DNA of 64,000 bases from Zymobacter palmae (GTDB taxonomy: Bacteria > Pseudomonadota > Gammaproteobacteria > Pseudomonadales > Halomonadaceae). Shown here in pieces: positions 43,963 to 52,147 of the stretch; within the stretch, counting starts at the first letter, position 1; each line of letters starts with the position of its first letter. Location: assembly GCF_003610015.1 (NCBI RefSeq), contig NZ_AP018933.1, positions 1,798,001-1,862,000 on the forward strand. The letters are read 5' to 3'. The notes beneath the pieces are model-generated. The model saw only the letters and a program-made list of their open reading frames with translations. It was not told where the DNA came from and searched no databases. The position numbers and the translations under genes are program-made.

Positions 43963-44326
43963 TGTGCCGTTCCTCCTGTGCATTGCCGCGCTTTTTAAAT
44001 GCGAGATATCGTTTATTGCTATCGCTGATCAGTGATTCTTTCGAAGTGCCTGCCCAGTTATCTCCGCAATCAAATGATAAGAAACAACGCACAGGCGGGA
44101 TGCCCTTAGTAAACTCAAGCTCTCCGATCTCGACGCTTATAGATGCAGTGAGTTTCATTTTGTCTATGCCATCTGGCATCACCTCTGGCACATGGCGTGC
44201 AAGCTGGTCCGCCGCTAGCTCACTAACGGCCCATTCAATTATTTGGGAGAGGGCGTTAGAACTAAATTCGGGAATGACTTTGCCAAAACGCTGGCGAAGA
44301 AGTTCTATTTTCTGCTCATCCGTCAT
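43955..44326 (-). CDS. Hypothetical phage protein
   Basis: The 123-aa protein has a helical N-terminal half (MTDEQKIELLRQRFGKVIPE) and a mixed second half ending in a basic stretch. No domain recognised. It is translationally linked to the next gene by an eight-base overlap. Confidence 0.6.
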   Translation of the reverse strand: MTDEQKIELLRQRFGKVIPEFSSNALSQIIEWAVSELAADQLARHVPEVMPDGIDKMKLTASISVEIGELEFTKGIPPVRCFLSFDCGDNWAGTSKESLISDSNKRYLAFKKRGNAQEERHNG

Positions 44327-44340
44327 GGTTTTCTCCGGGC

Positions 44341-44364
44341 AAAAAGATACCGCCGATCGGCGGT
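44341..44364 (-). terminator. Early-operon terminator
   Basis: A perfect palindrome at 44349-44364 is followed on the minus strand by TCTTTTT. Confidence 0.75.
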
Positions 44365-44368
44365 GGTG

Positions 44369-44749
44369 TTAGTTGGCAGTATCAGCGGGCGGGCGTATCA
44401 CGGGGCCCCACTCAATGCTCTCATCCCATTTTCCTAAAAACATGTCGCAGTCATGTCCAGTTATCGCAAACACTGCCTCGTCGTTTTGTGTGCAGTACTT
44501 TTTGACTTTGGCTACAACCCACTCATCACCAATTTTTATCCAGCGATACTGCCCGCTTTTTAGCGGCTCATTCGGATCGCTCAGCGCGGCATCAGCGCGA
44601 ACATACTCGGCGTAGTCGCGCCCGGTGTCTTTGACTACATGCTCACCGCCCGGGCACGGCGCAGTTATGTAGAATTGGGAAGGATCGACGGTATCTAGAT
44701 CTGTAGGCGTGAGGATCGCGATCCGCTCAGGCATTTGTTCAGTCCTCAT
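44369..44749 (-). CDS. Hypothetical phage protein
   Basis: The product (126 aa from 44749, GGAG seven bases upstream; 121 aa from the ATG at 44734) contains CPGGEHVVKDTGRDYAEYV and QYRWIKIGDEWVVAKVKKY. I do not recognise the family. The start overlaps the upstream gene by 11 bases, or lies just after it if 44734 is used. Confidence 0.55.
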   Translation of the reverse strand: MRTEQMPERIAILTPTDLDTVDPSQFYITAPCPGGEHVVKDTGRDYAEYVRADAALSDPNEPLKSGQYRWIKIGDEWVVAKVKKYCTQNDEAVFAITGHDCDMFLGKWDESIEWGPVIRPPADTAN

Positions 44750-45002
44750 CATTGCTCTCCAGCTCACGGTCAATGCGCTCGATCTCGGCGGCAATAAGAG
44801 CAGCGGCGCTCTTTAAATTGTCTAAATATTGCTGGTTATTGCGACATCCAAACAAAGGGAAAAGATGACCTACTGCTGCGATGATTTTCTTGTCAGCTCC
44901 TGCCAAAGGAAATCCGAACTTTGCACAGAACGCAGCCGACTTGAGCGCAGCCTCAGTTAAAAGCTGATCTGGCTGGGGATTGATTTCGGTTGAGCGGGTC
45001 AT
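44739..45002 (-). CDS. Hypothetical phage protein
   Basis: The 87-aa acidic protein has a middle hydrophobic segment (FCAKFGFPLAGADKKIIAAV) and a helical end (AALIAAEIERIDRELESND). No family recognised. Its ATG overlaps the stop of the 28-codon gene upstream. Confidence 0.55.
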   Translation of the reverse strand: MTRSTEINPQPDQLLTEAALKSAAFCAKFGFPLAGADKKIIAAVGHLFPLFGCRNNQQYLDNLKSAAALIAAEIERIDRELESNDED

Positions 45003-45085
45003 GGCCTCTGTCCCGGTAGGTAGGTGGGTTCGTAGTCAGGAAGGTGCGGCACCAGCGGCACCTTGTTGGGAGGGTTGCCAATCAT
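44999..45085 (-). CDS. Coupled 28-codon small ORF
   Basis: This short frame (MIGNPPNKVPLVPHLPDYEP...) is proline-rich. Its start overlaps the stop of the gene at 45085-45441 (TGATG) and its stop overlaps the start of the next gene (ATGA), so it would keep ribosomes moving between them. No function can be given; the tight fit at both ends is the main evidence. Confidence 0.45.
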   Translation of the reverse strand: MIGNPPNKVPLVPHLPDYEPTYLPGQRP

Positions 45086-45441
45086 CACGGCCGCTCTTCA
45101 AGAGAGTTACGCCAGTCATAGCCTGCGGGGATGGCAATGGCCTCTCTCTCGCCGCCTATTAAAAGATCACCCATCCACATGTCAGGCCACTTAACAGGCT
45201 TTTCGGTATAGAAAAACCACCATTTCCTATGACTGATATCATCCAACGCAAGGTGAGTGGCACTTTCTGGCGCGTCTTTCCATGAAGGCTTGTTTAGCAG
45301 GCGTTTACGCTCTGCTAGCCAGTCCTGCTGCAAGAAGCTGCCGTACGCGAACATATCCTTGAACACCATTGAGAGGTTAAGCGCCTCTGGCCATGTCTCA
45401 CACTCAGCTGCTAGTCTTGTCAGTAGCTCTTGTCTGGTCAT
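45085..45441 (-). CDS. Hypothetical phage protein
   Basis: The 118-aa protein has a helical first half and a Trp-rich middle (ISHRKWWFFYTEKPVKWPDM). No family recognised. The ATG overlaps the rdgC stop by one base. Confidence 0.6.
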   Translation of the reverse strand: MTRQELLTRLAAECETWPEALNLSMVFKDMFAYGSFLQQDWLAERKRLLNKPSWKDAPESATHLALDDISHRKWWFFYTEKPVKWPDMWMGDLLIGGEREAIAIPAGYDWRNSLEERP

Positions 45442-46394
45442 CAACCGTCCTCTTGCATCGTGAGGCTAAACGCACTGGCCGCTGCTGCGTCCTGCTCGCC
45501 ACCCAGCCAACCGACAAGCTGTTGCACAGCCGAGGTGAGCGCACCGGCCATCAGCACCAGATCGGTTTCCGTACGCATGATGGGGTCGCCTTCGTCTTCT
45601 ACGTCGTTGGCTTCATCTAGTAGGGCGTCATCGAATGCGAGCGACTTAAGCGTCATGTCTTCGTGCAGCGTCATTCCCAGTACGCCCTCAATCTGTATGG
45701 ACAGCTTGCTGACAGTTCGTCCTGCACTAATCGCTGCTTGTATCTCTTCGCCATCCACGTCCATCTTTCTGGCGCGGATCACGCCATCATCGTTACCGCG
45801 CAGCTCTGCCATGTCGCCGACTACTAGACCATTAGGCCGAGCACCGGCATCACGCACCCATGCAGTCATGACGCGGCTAATGGGCTCACGTACGGCCAGC
45901 GGCGTCACTTTCAACGCCCCTAGCGACTGGCGCAGGGCATCCAGTACCGTCTCAGCGCGTTTTGCCGATGCGCAGTTGATGCCTATCAATTGGTTTTTGG
46001 TGTCCCACCACAGATCTGTCACCGTCGTGCGCGCAAAGGCCTGCGGCAACAGCTCCTCAATGAGCGATTCCTTGAGTGCCTGACGTTCGCGGCGGCGGGG
46101 TGGAAAACCCTGTTTTGCTTCCTGCTCTGCACAGCGCTCTTCCAGTTCTTCCTTGATGACGCTGGAGGGCAGCATGCGCTGTTGCTCTGCTAAGCGGATG
46201 AGGCGCTGCCCACCGACTTCGTGAGCCAGTACGTCGCTGTTACGACCCGCTGGCGCTGTCCAGCCATAGCGCCGTGCTTCGTGAGGACCGACCGTCTGAA
46301 AGCGGTGTTCAGCTAGTGCAGATAACAAAACGCCCAGCGGAATGGGCTGGGCGTCATGTACGCGGTACAAATAGATATTGCGGAACCAAGACAT
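45441..46394 (-). CDS. rdgC: Recombination-associated protein RdgC
   Basis: RdgC forms a ring around DNA and limits RecA-driven recombination. The 317-aa protein starts MSWFRNIYLYRV like the family (MWFKNLQIYR) and keeps the IGINCASAKRAETVLDALRQ segment and the DLVLMAGAL pattern. Usually a chromosomal gene, it is here part of the phage recombination operon ssb-recT-recE, suggesting control of recombination on phage DNA. Confidence 0.9.
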   Translation of the reverse strand: MSWFRNIYLYRVHDAQPIPLGVLLSALAEHRFQTVGPHEARRYGWTAPAGRNSDVLAHEVGGQRLIRLAEQQRMLPSSVIKEELEERCAEQEAKQGFPPRRRERQALKESLIEELLPQAFARTTVTDLWWDTKNQLIGINCASAKRAETVLDALRQSLGALKVTPLAVREPISRVMTAWVRDAGARPNGLVVGDMAELRGNDDGVIRARKMDVDGEEIQAAISAGRTVSKLSIQIEGVLGMTLHEDMTLKSLAFDDALLDEANDVEDEGDPIMRTETDLVLMAGALTSAVQQLVGWLGGEQDAAAASAFSLTMQEDG

Positions 46395-46403
46395 GCAAAC
46401 CTC

Positions 46404-46949
46404 CTAGAATGGAATCTCATCGTTAAAATCGTCGAAACCCTGCGGCGCGCCGTGTTGGGGCGCTGCGGTGCCGCCACTCTGCTGTGCATACTGATTAGGC
46501 TGCTGGGGCTGATATTGCTGCGGTTGTTGGGCTTGCTGGGGCCGCTGCTGATTCTGCTGCACGGGTTGTTGAGGTTGGTAGCCGCCTTGCTGGCCCTGCT
46601 GCTGACCACCGTTCCGGCTATCCAGCATCTGCAGATCGTTGATGACCACCTCGGTCGAATAACGATCCGTGCCGTCCTGAGCCTGCCACTTGCGCGTCTG
46701 TAGCTTGCCTTCGACGTAAACCTTGCTGCCTTTGTGGACGTACTGCTGGATGATCTCGGCCAGCTTGTTGAAGGCGACGCACTTGATCCACTCGGTGCGC
46801 TCCTGCTTCTGACCAGTGTTCTTGTCCGTCCACGATTCGCTGACTGCGATTGAGAAGTTCGCCACCGGATTGCCCGATGGCAGGAACCGGATGTCGGGGT
46901 CTTGCCCCAAGTTGCCAATGGCAACGACCTTATTGACTCCGCGTGCCAT
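46404..46949 (-). CDS. ssb: Single-stranded DNA-binding protein
   Basis: The 181-aa protein has an OB-fold start ([20 protein letters not shown]), a long Gln/Pro-rich linker (residues 112-165) and the acidic protein-binding tip [16 protein letters not shown] precedes the ATG at 46949. It works with the RecT/RecE-type pair upstream. Confidence 0.93.
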   Translation of the reverse strand: MARGVNKVVAIGNLGQDPDIRFLPSGNPVANFSIAVSESWTDKNTGQKQERTEWIKCVAFNKLAEIIQQYVHKGSKVYVEGKLQTRKWQAQDGTDRYSTEVVINDLQMLDSRNGGQQQGQQGGYQPQQPVQQNQQRPQQAQQPQQYQPQQPNQYAQQSGGTAAPQHGAPQGFDDFNDEIPF

Positions 46950-46959
46950 ACACGCCTCC

Positions 46960-47751
46960 TTAGTGCTCTGCGACGGTGTAATCACCATCGAAAACGTTGT
47001 TGTCCTGCACTCCCTCCTCGGCCTGCTCATCAAGGCTTACAGCTCGCTGCATCTCCACGCTGACTGGCAGGTACTTGAACAAGCGGCGAATGGCGGTCTT
47101 CTTCGCCATTTCTTCGTAGTGATCGCGCCACGGCCCAGAGCCTCCGGCTTTGGAGGACTTGCGAACAGCGTCAACGTCTTCTTTCCACATGACTTCGATC
47201 TGATGACCACCGCCAACCAGCTTGGCAACGGCGTACACGGCAATCATCGGGCCGCGCTCGCCTCGGGCAGGAACGTGGCGCAGGTTTTCGTTCAGCCCGT
47301 ATTCGAAATTAAACTCGTCGTTCTCGTGCACGGTATGCGCCTGCAGTGACACCATCTGGCCTGAACGACGCGCTAAGTCGATCATGCCTCGGTAACCGAT
47401 GATGAACTGAGCTTGCTTTCCATAAGGGACCAGATACGCATGTCCAAGCGCACCGCCTAGCTCAAGACCAAGCTGGGCCGACTGCACAATGGAGCCAAAT
47501 AGCCCGATCGGGTCACACTCTTTCAGCTTCGGCGTCTTGTTAATCTCCGTCAGCGCGATACGCATGATGCGCTCAGGTGTAACGTGCTTTGGAAGCGCTC
47601 GAGCGATCTGTGTCTTGAATCGATCGTCTTTCAGCATGCCCTGTATCGTGCTAGGCATTGGCTTTTTCTGAGGGGTATTGCCGCTGGCCTGCTGTAGCTG
47701 CTGTGCCAACTGATCCTGCTGCGGCGCTTGTTGCTGTACTGTATTCGTCAT
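46960..47751 (-). CDS. recT: RecT-type single-strand annealing protein
   Basis: RecT anneals complementary single strands during phage recombination. The 263-aa protein has the family core [20 protein letters not shown], then [20 protein letters not shown] and [20 protein letters not shown]. The N-terminal 30 residues are Gln-rich. AGGAG precedes the ATG. It overlaps the recE-like stop by four bases. Confidence 0.93.
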   Translation of the reverse strand: MTNTVQQQAPQQDQLAQQLQQASGNTPQKKPMPSTIQGMLKDDRFKTQIARALPKHVTPERIMRIALTEINKTPKLKECDPIGLFGSIVQSAQLGLELGGALGHAYLVPYGKQAQFIIGYRGMIDLARRSGQMVSLQAHTVHENDEFNFEYGLNENLRHVPARGERGPMIAVYAVAKLVGGGHQIEVMWKEDVDAVRKSSKAGGSGPWRDHYEEMAKKTAIRRLFKYLPVSVEMQRAVSLDEQAEEGVQDNNVFDGDYTVAEH

Positions 47752-48578
47752 GCTCTTTCTCCTTTCGTTGCCCACCACGGCAGGCTCAATGACTCAATTC
47801 CCTGCCAGTTGCCCGATGCCTTGCACTCGGCGTACTGCGCCATGTCGTCTTGGTATTCTGCTCGGCCTGCCGCAACAGCATCGGTGTCTAATTGGAAGAT
47901 GCGCACCGGATAGCGGCCACACTCAATGGAGGTCGAGAACGCGAGGAATAGAAAGCCATTTGGCCTCATACCGAAATGCTCGGCATACCCATCGCTATAG
48001 AAAGCGTCCTGTACGTGATAGCGGAACTCGTATACCGACTTGGCAAACTTGTTGATGTCTGCCGTCGTCTTGAGGTCAACAATCCATCCATACTGCGACA
48101 GCGTCTTATCGGGGCGGCACCGGCACATCTCGCCGGTCATCGTGTCACGCCAGTAGATGGACGCCTCTGCGTCGCCCTGTGCTTCCATGATCTGCCGCGC
48201 CAGTGGGTGAGCCATTACGCTTTCGCGGATCAGCTTTACCTTCTGACCCTCGGCATGGGTAAGCGCTGTCCTACCCTCAAGACCTGCCTCAAACTCAGCC
48301 CACTTATCTTTGCCCGCCTTGGTGTTCTTGAGGGCATCCGGACCGATGGCGTATTCCTCATCAAAACGCCACGGCTCAAGCAGAATGGCATGACAGGCAT
48401 CGCCGATATTGAGTGCCGTCTTCTTTTCTGGATCTTCTGGTGCATTGCGCGACCACTGAAGAAGCGCTGGCGACTTATGCAGCAAGTCAAGCTGCGACTT
48501 GCTGATAGCGGCACTACGGTGATACCGCTCGTTTGATATGTCCGTGTAATAACCGGGCTGGATATCTTCCTGTGTCAT
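47748..48578 (-). CDS. RecE-like exonuclease
   Basis: The 276-aa protein resembles the nuclease part of exonuclease VIII (DUF3799): YYTDISNERYHRS...ISKSQL at the start and the PD-(D/E)xK core with MCRCRPDKT and WIVDLKTTAD. It would trim DNA ends to give single strands for RecT. E. coli RecE is much longer; only its C-terminal half corresponds. Confidence 0.88.
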   Translation of the reverse strand: MTQEDIQPGYYTDISNERYHRSAAISKSQLDLLHKSPALLQWSRNAPEDPEKKTALNIGDACHAILLEPWRFDEEYAIGPDALKNTKAGKDKWAEFEAGLEGRTALTHAEGQKVKLIRESVMAHPLARQIMEAQGDAEASIYWRDTMTGEMCRCRPDKTLSQYGWIVDLKTTADINKFAKSVYEFRYHVQDAFYSDGYAEHFGMRPNGFLFLAFSTSIECGRYPVRIFQLDTDAVAAGRAEYQDDMAQYAECKASGNWQGIESLSLPWWATKGERA

Positions 48579-48642
48579 ACGTTATGCTTCCCTAGATTCA
48601 TGAGCGTGAATCATCCGGCGGCTACCGCAAATAGCCGCCATC

Positions 48643-48885
48643 TCATTTCTCCCGCTTCCGGATGAAGCCTTTCACGTCTCCGCTGTACGTCTTACCTTTC
48701 CAGCGAAAGCGGTTCCGGCTAGGCCAGTAATCCAAGCGCCCCCCGTTCAGATCGCGCGACCAATGCCACTCGGTGTGCTTTGTCCATCCTTCGGGATCGG
48801 CGCTCTGCAGATTGCTTTCCCGCCGTCTCCTAGACTCTTCCTTCATTGCCGCCTTGAACTCGTCCCAAGGAACCATTTCAGTCAT
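48643..48885 (-). CDS. Hypothetical phage protein
   Basis: The 80-aa basic protein (DEFKAAMKEESRRRRESN; TYSGDVKGFIRKREK at the end) contains WHWSRDLNGGRLDYWPSRNR, a compact pattern likely to bind nucleic acid or protein, but no family is recognised. Its start overlaps the small membrane protein gene by eight bases. Confidence 0.6.
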   Translation of the reverse strand: MTEMVPWDEFKAAMKEESRRRRESNLQSADPEGWTKHTEWHWSRDLNGGRLDYWPSRNRFRWKGKTYSGDVKGFIRKREK

Positions 48886-48985
48886 TGCTACACTCCTGCT
48901 CGCCCCAATGCGCTCCGGCGTTGAACATCAGCATCACAAACACGCCAGCAAGCCACCCCACGGCTAACCACTGCCACCACGTCAT
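48878..48985 (-). CDS. Small membrane protein, 35 aa
   Basis: The frame encodes one membrane helix (WWQWLAVGWLAGVFVMLMF) followed by a short polar tail. GGAG lies seven bases before the ATG. It overlaps the gene after it by eight bases and the one before it by four. Small single-helix phage proteins often act on host membrane or division functions; the role here is unknown. Confidence 0.55.
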   Translation of the reverse strand: MTWWQWLAVGWLAGVFVMLMFNAGAHWGEQECSND

Positions 48986-49053
48986 AACCCGACTCCGAAA
49001 AGTACGATCACCACTGCGGCTGTCCACAGTGACCAAAACCAACGCTCACACAT
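48982..49053 (-). CDS. Small membrane protein, 23 aa
   Basis: A 23-residue frame is almost all one hydrophobic helix (WFWSLWTAAVVIVLFGVGL). It overlaps the upstream gene by eight bases and the downstream 35-aa gene by ATGA. There is no independent strong ribosome site, so translation would depend on coupling. Confidence 0.45.
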   Translation of the reverse strand: MCERWFWSLWTAAVVIVLFGVGL

Positions 49054-49402
49054 AGCGGCGCGTCACTTCTTCCTGCGCTTCCTGACTGACCGTGTCGTAG
49101 ATGAACTGGTCAAGCGCTGCCAGTGCCTTGCGTGCACGCTCGCGGCCATCCGATCGCCCTAGCTGCTCTGCTTTTAATGCAAGGTGCAGATCAGCCAGTA
49201 GCGGCTGTAAATCAGCCGGATCGGTGTGTTCGTCCAGCGCTTCGGTGATCGCCTTGCGGCTGCGTTCGTGATGATCGACGTTCGTCATCTGGTCGATCGT
49301 GTCGTCCACCTGACGCTGCCAGTTGTCTGATGCAATCCATGCAGCTTCTCGCTGCCCCTGCGCTAGATCGCAGCGCGCTTCGTATGATCGTGCGACGTTC
49401 AT
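49046..49402 (-). CDS. Hypothetical phage protein
   Basis: The 118-aa acidic, helical protein contains WIASDNWQRQVDDTIDQMTN and HLALKAEQLGRSDGRERARK. GGAGG precedes the ATG at 49402. No family recognised. Confidence 0.6.
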   Translation of the reverse strand: MNVARSYEARCDLAQGQREAAWIASDNWQRQVDDTIDQMTNVDHHERSRKAITEALDEHTDPADLQPLLADLHLALKAEQLGRSDGRERARKALAALDQFIYDTVSQEAQEEVTRRYV

Positions 49403-49411
49403 GCCGCCTCC

Positions 49412-49630
49412 TTACGCTTTCTCAACCAGATACGGGAATCGGATGTTGTCGGCTTCGTGAAGCTCTTTGCGGGCCTTCCACTGACGTGCCCGCACCTCAT
49501 TGCGCGGCAGCTCAGCAAGCGCCCTCTCCTGCGCCTGCTTCTCCAGCAACACGGCGGTTCGGTGAACGATGGCCTGTGCATCAGCACTACGTGCCAGCGT
49601 GGGATCGTTGAGCATATCCATTGGCCTCAT
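49412..49630 (-). CDS. Hypothetical phage protein, 72 aa
   Basis: A short helical, charged protein (HRTAVLLEKQAQERALAELP). GGAGG lies five bases before the ATG, and the stop is nine bases before the next start. No family recognised. Confidence 0.55.
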   Translation of the reverse strand: MRPMDMLNDPTLARSADAQAIVHRTAVLLEKQAQERALAELPRNEVRARQWKARKELHEADNIRFPYLVEKA

Positions 49631-49646
49631 GGCTTCCTCCGGACAT

Positions 49647-49668
49647 AAAAAAACCGCCAGATGGCGGT
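49647..49668 (-). terminator. Early-operon terminator
   Basis: ACCGCCA (49653-49659) pairs with TGGCGGT (49662-49668), with T7 following on the minus strand. Confidence 0.8.
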
Positions 49669-49687
49669 GGTAGTTGCTTCGATTGGG

Positions 49688-49933
49688 TCAGGCGCTCATC
49701 ACTCCGCACTGCACGACCAGATCAATTGGCCCTATGACAGGCCCGTCGACCTTGCAGCCCTTCCAGCGGGTTGCGAGCGCATGGGCCACGTAGTCCAGAC
49801 ACTCATCGTTATCGTCGATGCCGAAGTGCTTAGCGTTTGCCGCCTTCAATACATCGACGTCATCCGGCGTGGCGTCCACAACGTACATATCAGCCGTGGC
49901 CGGTACGTCCTCCCAGAAGATCAGTGCTTTCAT
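49688..49933 (-). CDS. Hypothetical phage protein, 81 aa
   Basis: The acidic protein (MKALIFWEDVPATADMYVVD) has a pattern seen in small cytosolic phage proteins but no recognised family. It is flanked by terminators on both sides. Confidence 0.6.
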   Translation of the reverse strand: MKALIFWEDVPATADMYVVDATPDDVDVLKAANAKHFGIDDNDECLDYVAHALATRWKGCKVDGPVIGPIDLVVQCGVMSA

Positions 49934-49945
49934 CTATCTCTCCAA

Positions 49946-49970
49946 CAAAAAAGCCCACACAGAGGTGGGC
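49946..49970 (-). terminator. Terminator after HTH-ImmA gene
   Basis: GCCCAC (49953-49958) pairs with GTGGGC (49965-49970), followed by T7 on the minus strand. Confidence 0.8.
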
Positions 49971-49996
49971 ACGTTTGAGCAAGCAATTCAGCATAA

Positions 49997-51103
49997 CTAT
50001 CGTACTAATTGAAGCGATAGTTTCTTGTCACTGGTTATGGGATGTAGTGAGTTATTGATATCTTTTTTCAATAGACCTTGAACTAAAGTGTCCCACTCAT
50101 CTACAGGCAAGTGCAAACCATCGGTTTTGTTTTTTTCTTTGAATAGAAACATCATTATTTTGTTCCAGATAATAGAAGTTTCTCGATCAGTGGGATTAGG
50201 CTCATTTCTTCTATACCCCCGAACACTAATCTCTTTGCATAAAGCCCGATACTTCCAGTCAGAAACTATTCCAAGTTGATAGCATCTTCTTGCCAAAGCC
50301 GCAACGGAAACACGCCACCTTTTTTTAGCTTCTATCAAATGGTCTATATTTCTAACTATAGGGAGGTTATCTAGTATGTCATCCCTAGGCATTAAAAATG
50401 CTGATGCAAATTGGTCTGCCTCTGCTTCTACTTTCTTCGTATTGCACGTACAGTCTTTTTCCCCAGTACCTGAATCACCGCCATGCAAATGTAGAACCAA
50501 ATGGGCCAGTTCATGCGCCAAATTAAAACGACTCCTTTCAGCACTTTTAGAATTATTTATCATAATGTATGGCTGATTCCTCACATAAAATGAAAACCCA
50601 TCTACAGCCACATTATCTTCGTCAAGGGACATCAGCCTAATCCCTTTGTTTTCTAGAAGTTTTATTAAGTTTGGTATAGGCCTATTACCAATACCCCACA
50701 AACTCCTTAAAGAGGAAGCTGCGACCTCTGGATTTTGGTTTTCATCTCGTAAATCTGGCAAATTCACTGGAGGAAGGCTAAAAATATTTATCATCCATGA
50801 GTTTATATATATAGCCAGATCACCCGCTCTTTTTGTCCTTTTTCTATCTCTTGCCGTAGAAGACGACAAATCTCTAAAACTTACATTTTCTTCAGATAAA
50901 ACATCTTCAGGCCCACTAACAAAAAACTCAAGCGGATACCCAAGTACCTTAGAAAAGGTACTGATAAGCTCCGATTCTGGGCAATGTTTTTCTTTAATTA
51001 TTCTTGTTAGATGCTCTGCTGATATATTAACAGACTCAGCAAGCTGTTTTTTTGTCAACCCCCTTCTTTCTCTTGCAATTTCTAAGCTTTTGGTAGAAAA
51101 CAT
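49997..51103 (-). CDS. HTH-XRE / ImmA-IrrE metallopeptidase protein
   Basis: The 368-aa protein joins an N-terminal XRE helix-turn-helix (residues 6-60, LTKKQLAESVNISAEHLTRI) to an ImmA/IrrE zinc-peptidase domain with HELAH at 197-201 and the third ligand in KVEAEADQFASAFLMP. Relatives cleave phage or element repressors or control stress genes. It lies 16 bases after a 240-aa partner gene and is AT-rich compared with the rest of the operon, suggesting separate acquisition. Confidence 0.85.
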   Translation of the reverse strand: MFSTKSLEIARERRGLTKKQLAESVNISAEHLTRIIKEKHCPESELISTFSKVLGYPLEFFVSGPEDVLSEENVSFRDLSSSTARDRKRTKRAGDLAIYINSWMINIFSLPPVNLPDLRDENQNPEVAASSLRSLWGIGNRPIPNLIKLLENKGIRLMSLDEDNVAVDGFSFYVRNQPYIMINNSKSAERSRFNLAHELAHLVLHLHGGDSGTGEKDCTCNTKKVEAEADQFASAFLMPRDDILDNLPIVRNIDHLIEAKKRWRVSVAALARRCYQLGIVSDWKYRALCKEISVRGYRRNEPNPTDRETSIIWNKIMMFLFKEKNKTDGLHLPVDEWDTLVQGLLKKDINNSLHPITSDKKLSLQLVR

Positions 51104-51119
51104 ATTTTAAACTCTCCAA

Positions 51120-51842
51120 CTACAAGATTCCAATATCTGGTTCATCGATTTCATCATCGAAAGAATCATCTATCGTTATTTGTTTATCAGAACCACCAAA
51201 ATCACCTAGATCTGAATTTACAACTAATCTGGCATGAAAACCCTTATAATAACCGCTAAAAATTTTTGGTAAAGATAATTCTACATTTACAGTACCCTCA
51301 TCATCAAAAGATGAACACAATAGCCATAGTTGAGGAGGAAACATATCACGTGTGTGAAACTGCAGTGTATCCAACAAACTTATTGTTTGTGGTCCTCGTT
51401 TAGAAATATTTCTTGGCGAAGATTCTGGGTTACATGCTTCATCAACATTTTGGTATAAAATAATGATGTTATGATGTTTAGAAAAACAATATGCTAGATT
51501 TCCATCATGCTTTATGTTCCAGCCATGCCGTAATAGAACACGGTTTAGCTCTTCCATGCCTTTTTCATGAGCCTGTCGCATTGCTACGTGTGACTGAGCA
51601 AGAGAACTTACTGTACCAGCTTGCGTAGCGGCCGCAGTTACAACAAGAACCAGCTCATCAACAATATTATCAGTTAAACCAAAATGCTCTTTCAGTATCG
51701 TTTCGACCTTTTGCTTTTCTGTTACAAAAGATGCTCTTTCGCCCTTTTTTAGGCCCGATAACTGGATGTGATCATCAGCATTTGGAGAATAAAGACTACG
51801 ACTCGACTGCACAGCACCTCTCCTATCTCTTTTGCTTGACAT
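51120..51842 (-). CDS. Unknown partner of HTH-ImmA protein
   Basis: The 240-aa protein is mixed alpha/beta with an acidic end (DDSFDDEIDEPDIGIL). A helical segment (VDELVLVVTAAATQAGTVSS) precedes a part with HGWNIKHDGNLAYCFSKHHN. I recognise no family. Its ATG sits in the right arm of a nested hairpin and lacks a ribosome site. It is the first gene of the leftward operon, AT-rich like its partner. Confidence 0.6.
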   Translation of the reverse strand: MSSKRDRRGAVQSSRSLYSPNADDHIQLSGLKKGERASFVTEKQKVETILKEHFGLTDNIVDELVLVVTAAATQAGTVSSLAQSHVAMRQAHEKGMEELNRVLLRHGWNIKHDGNLAYCFSKHHNIIILYQNVDEACNPESSPRNISKRGPQTISLLDTLQFHTRDMFPPQLWLLCSSFDDEGTVNVELSLPKIFSGYYKGFHARLVVNSDLGDFGGSDKQITIDDSFDDEIDEPDIGIL

Positions 51843-51883
51843 CAATTTTATGGGTCTACATTGTAGGTCCAAAAAATTGATGT
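51839..51883 (-). promoter_or_regulatory. Nested hairpin over a start codon
   Basis: ACATCAATTTT (51839-51849) and AAAATTGATGT (51873-51883) pair perfectly; an inner CTACA/TGTAG pairing lies between. The start codon of the 240-aa gene (51840-51842) is inside the stem, so translation may be controlled by opening it. Confidence 0.5.
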
Positions 51884-52104
51884 GGCAACATAGAGATCAA
51901 GGAGTGATCTCCTTTCTAAATTAGAAACCAAGCTATTCGTGATTGGCCCATCAGCGACACCTCTCATAGCACCCTTCAAGACCAATCCGAATGCGCCCTC
52001 ATTGAAGGCGCTGGCCGCTGTTACCTTCCCCACCTGCGGCTGGGGTATTCATTCACGCCAGCCCCTCACTCTCTCAAAGCCTACGGGATGACGTGGTAAT
52101 CCAT

Positions 52105-52115
52105 TGTTAAAGAGC
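52105..52115 (-). promoter_or_regulatory. BoxA-like antitermination element
   Basis: The minus strand reads GCTCTTTAACA, identical to the core of the ribosomal-operon boxA of E. coli. It lies about 26 bases after the predicted start of the leftward transcript and between two hairpins (near 52120 and 52050). It is the position of nutL in lambda. Confidence 0.55.
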
Positions 52116-52147
52116 TGCCGATGGGTGACTCCCCGATCGACAACGAC

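Noticed and set aside
51848-52033. 61-codon frame in the leftward leader
   Set aside because: No good start; it overlaps several RNA hairpins. I treat the region as leader RNA, though a conserved peptide cannot be fully excluded.
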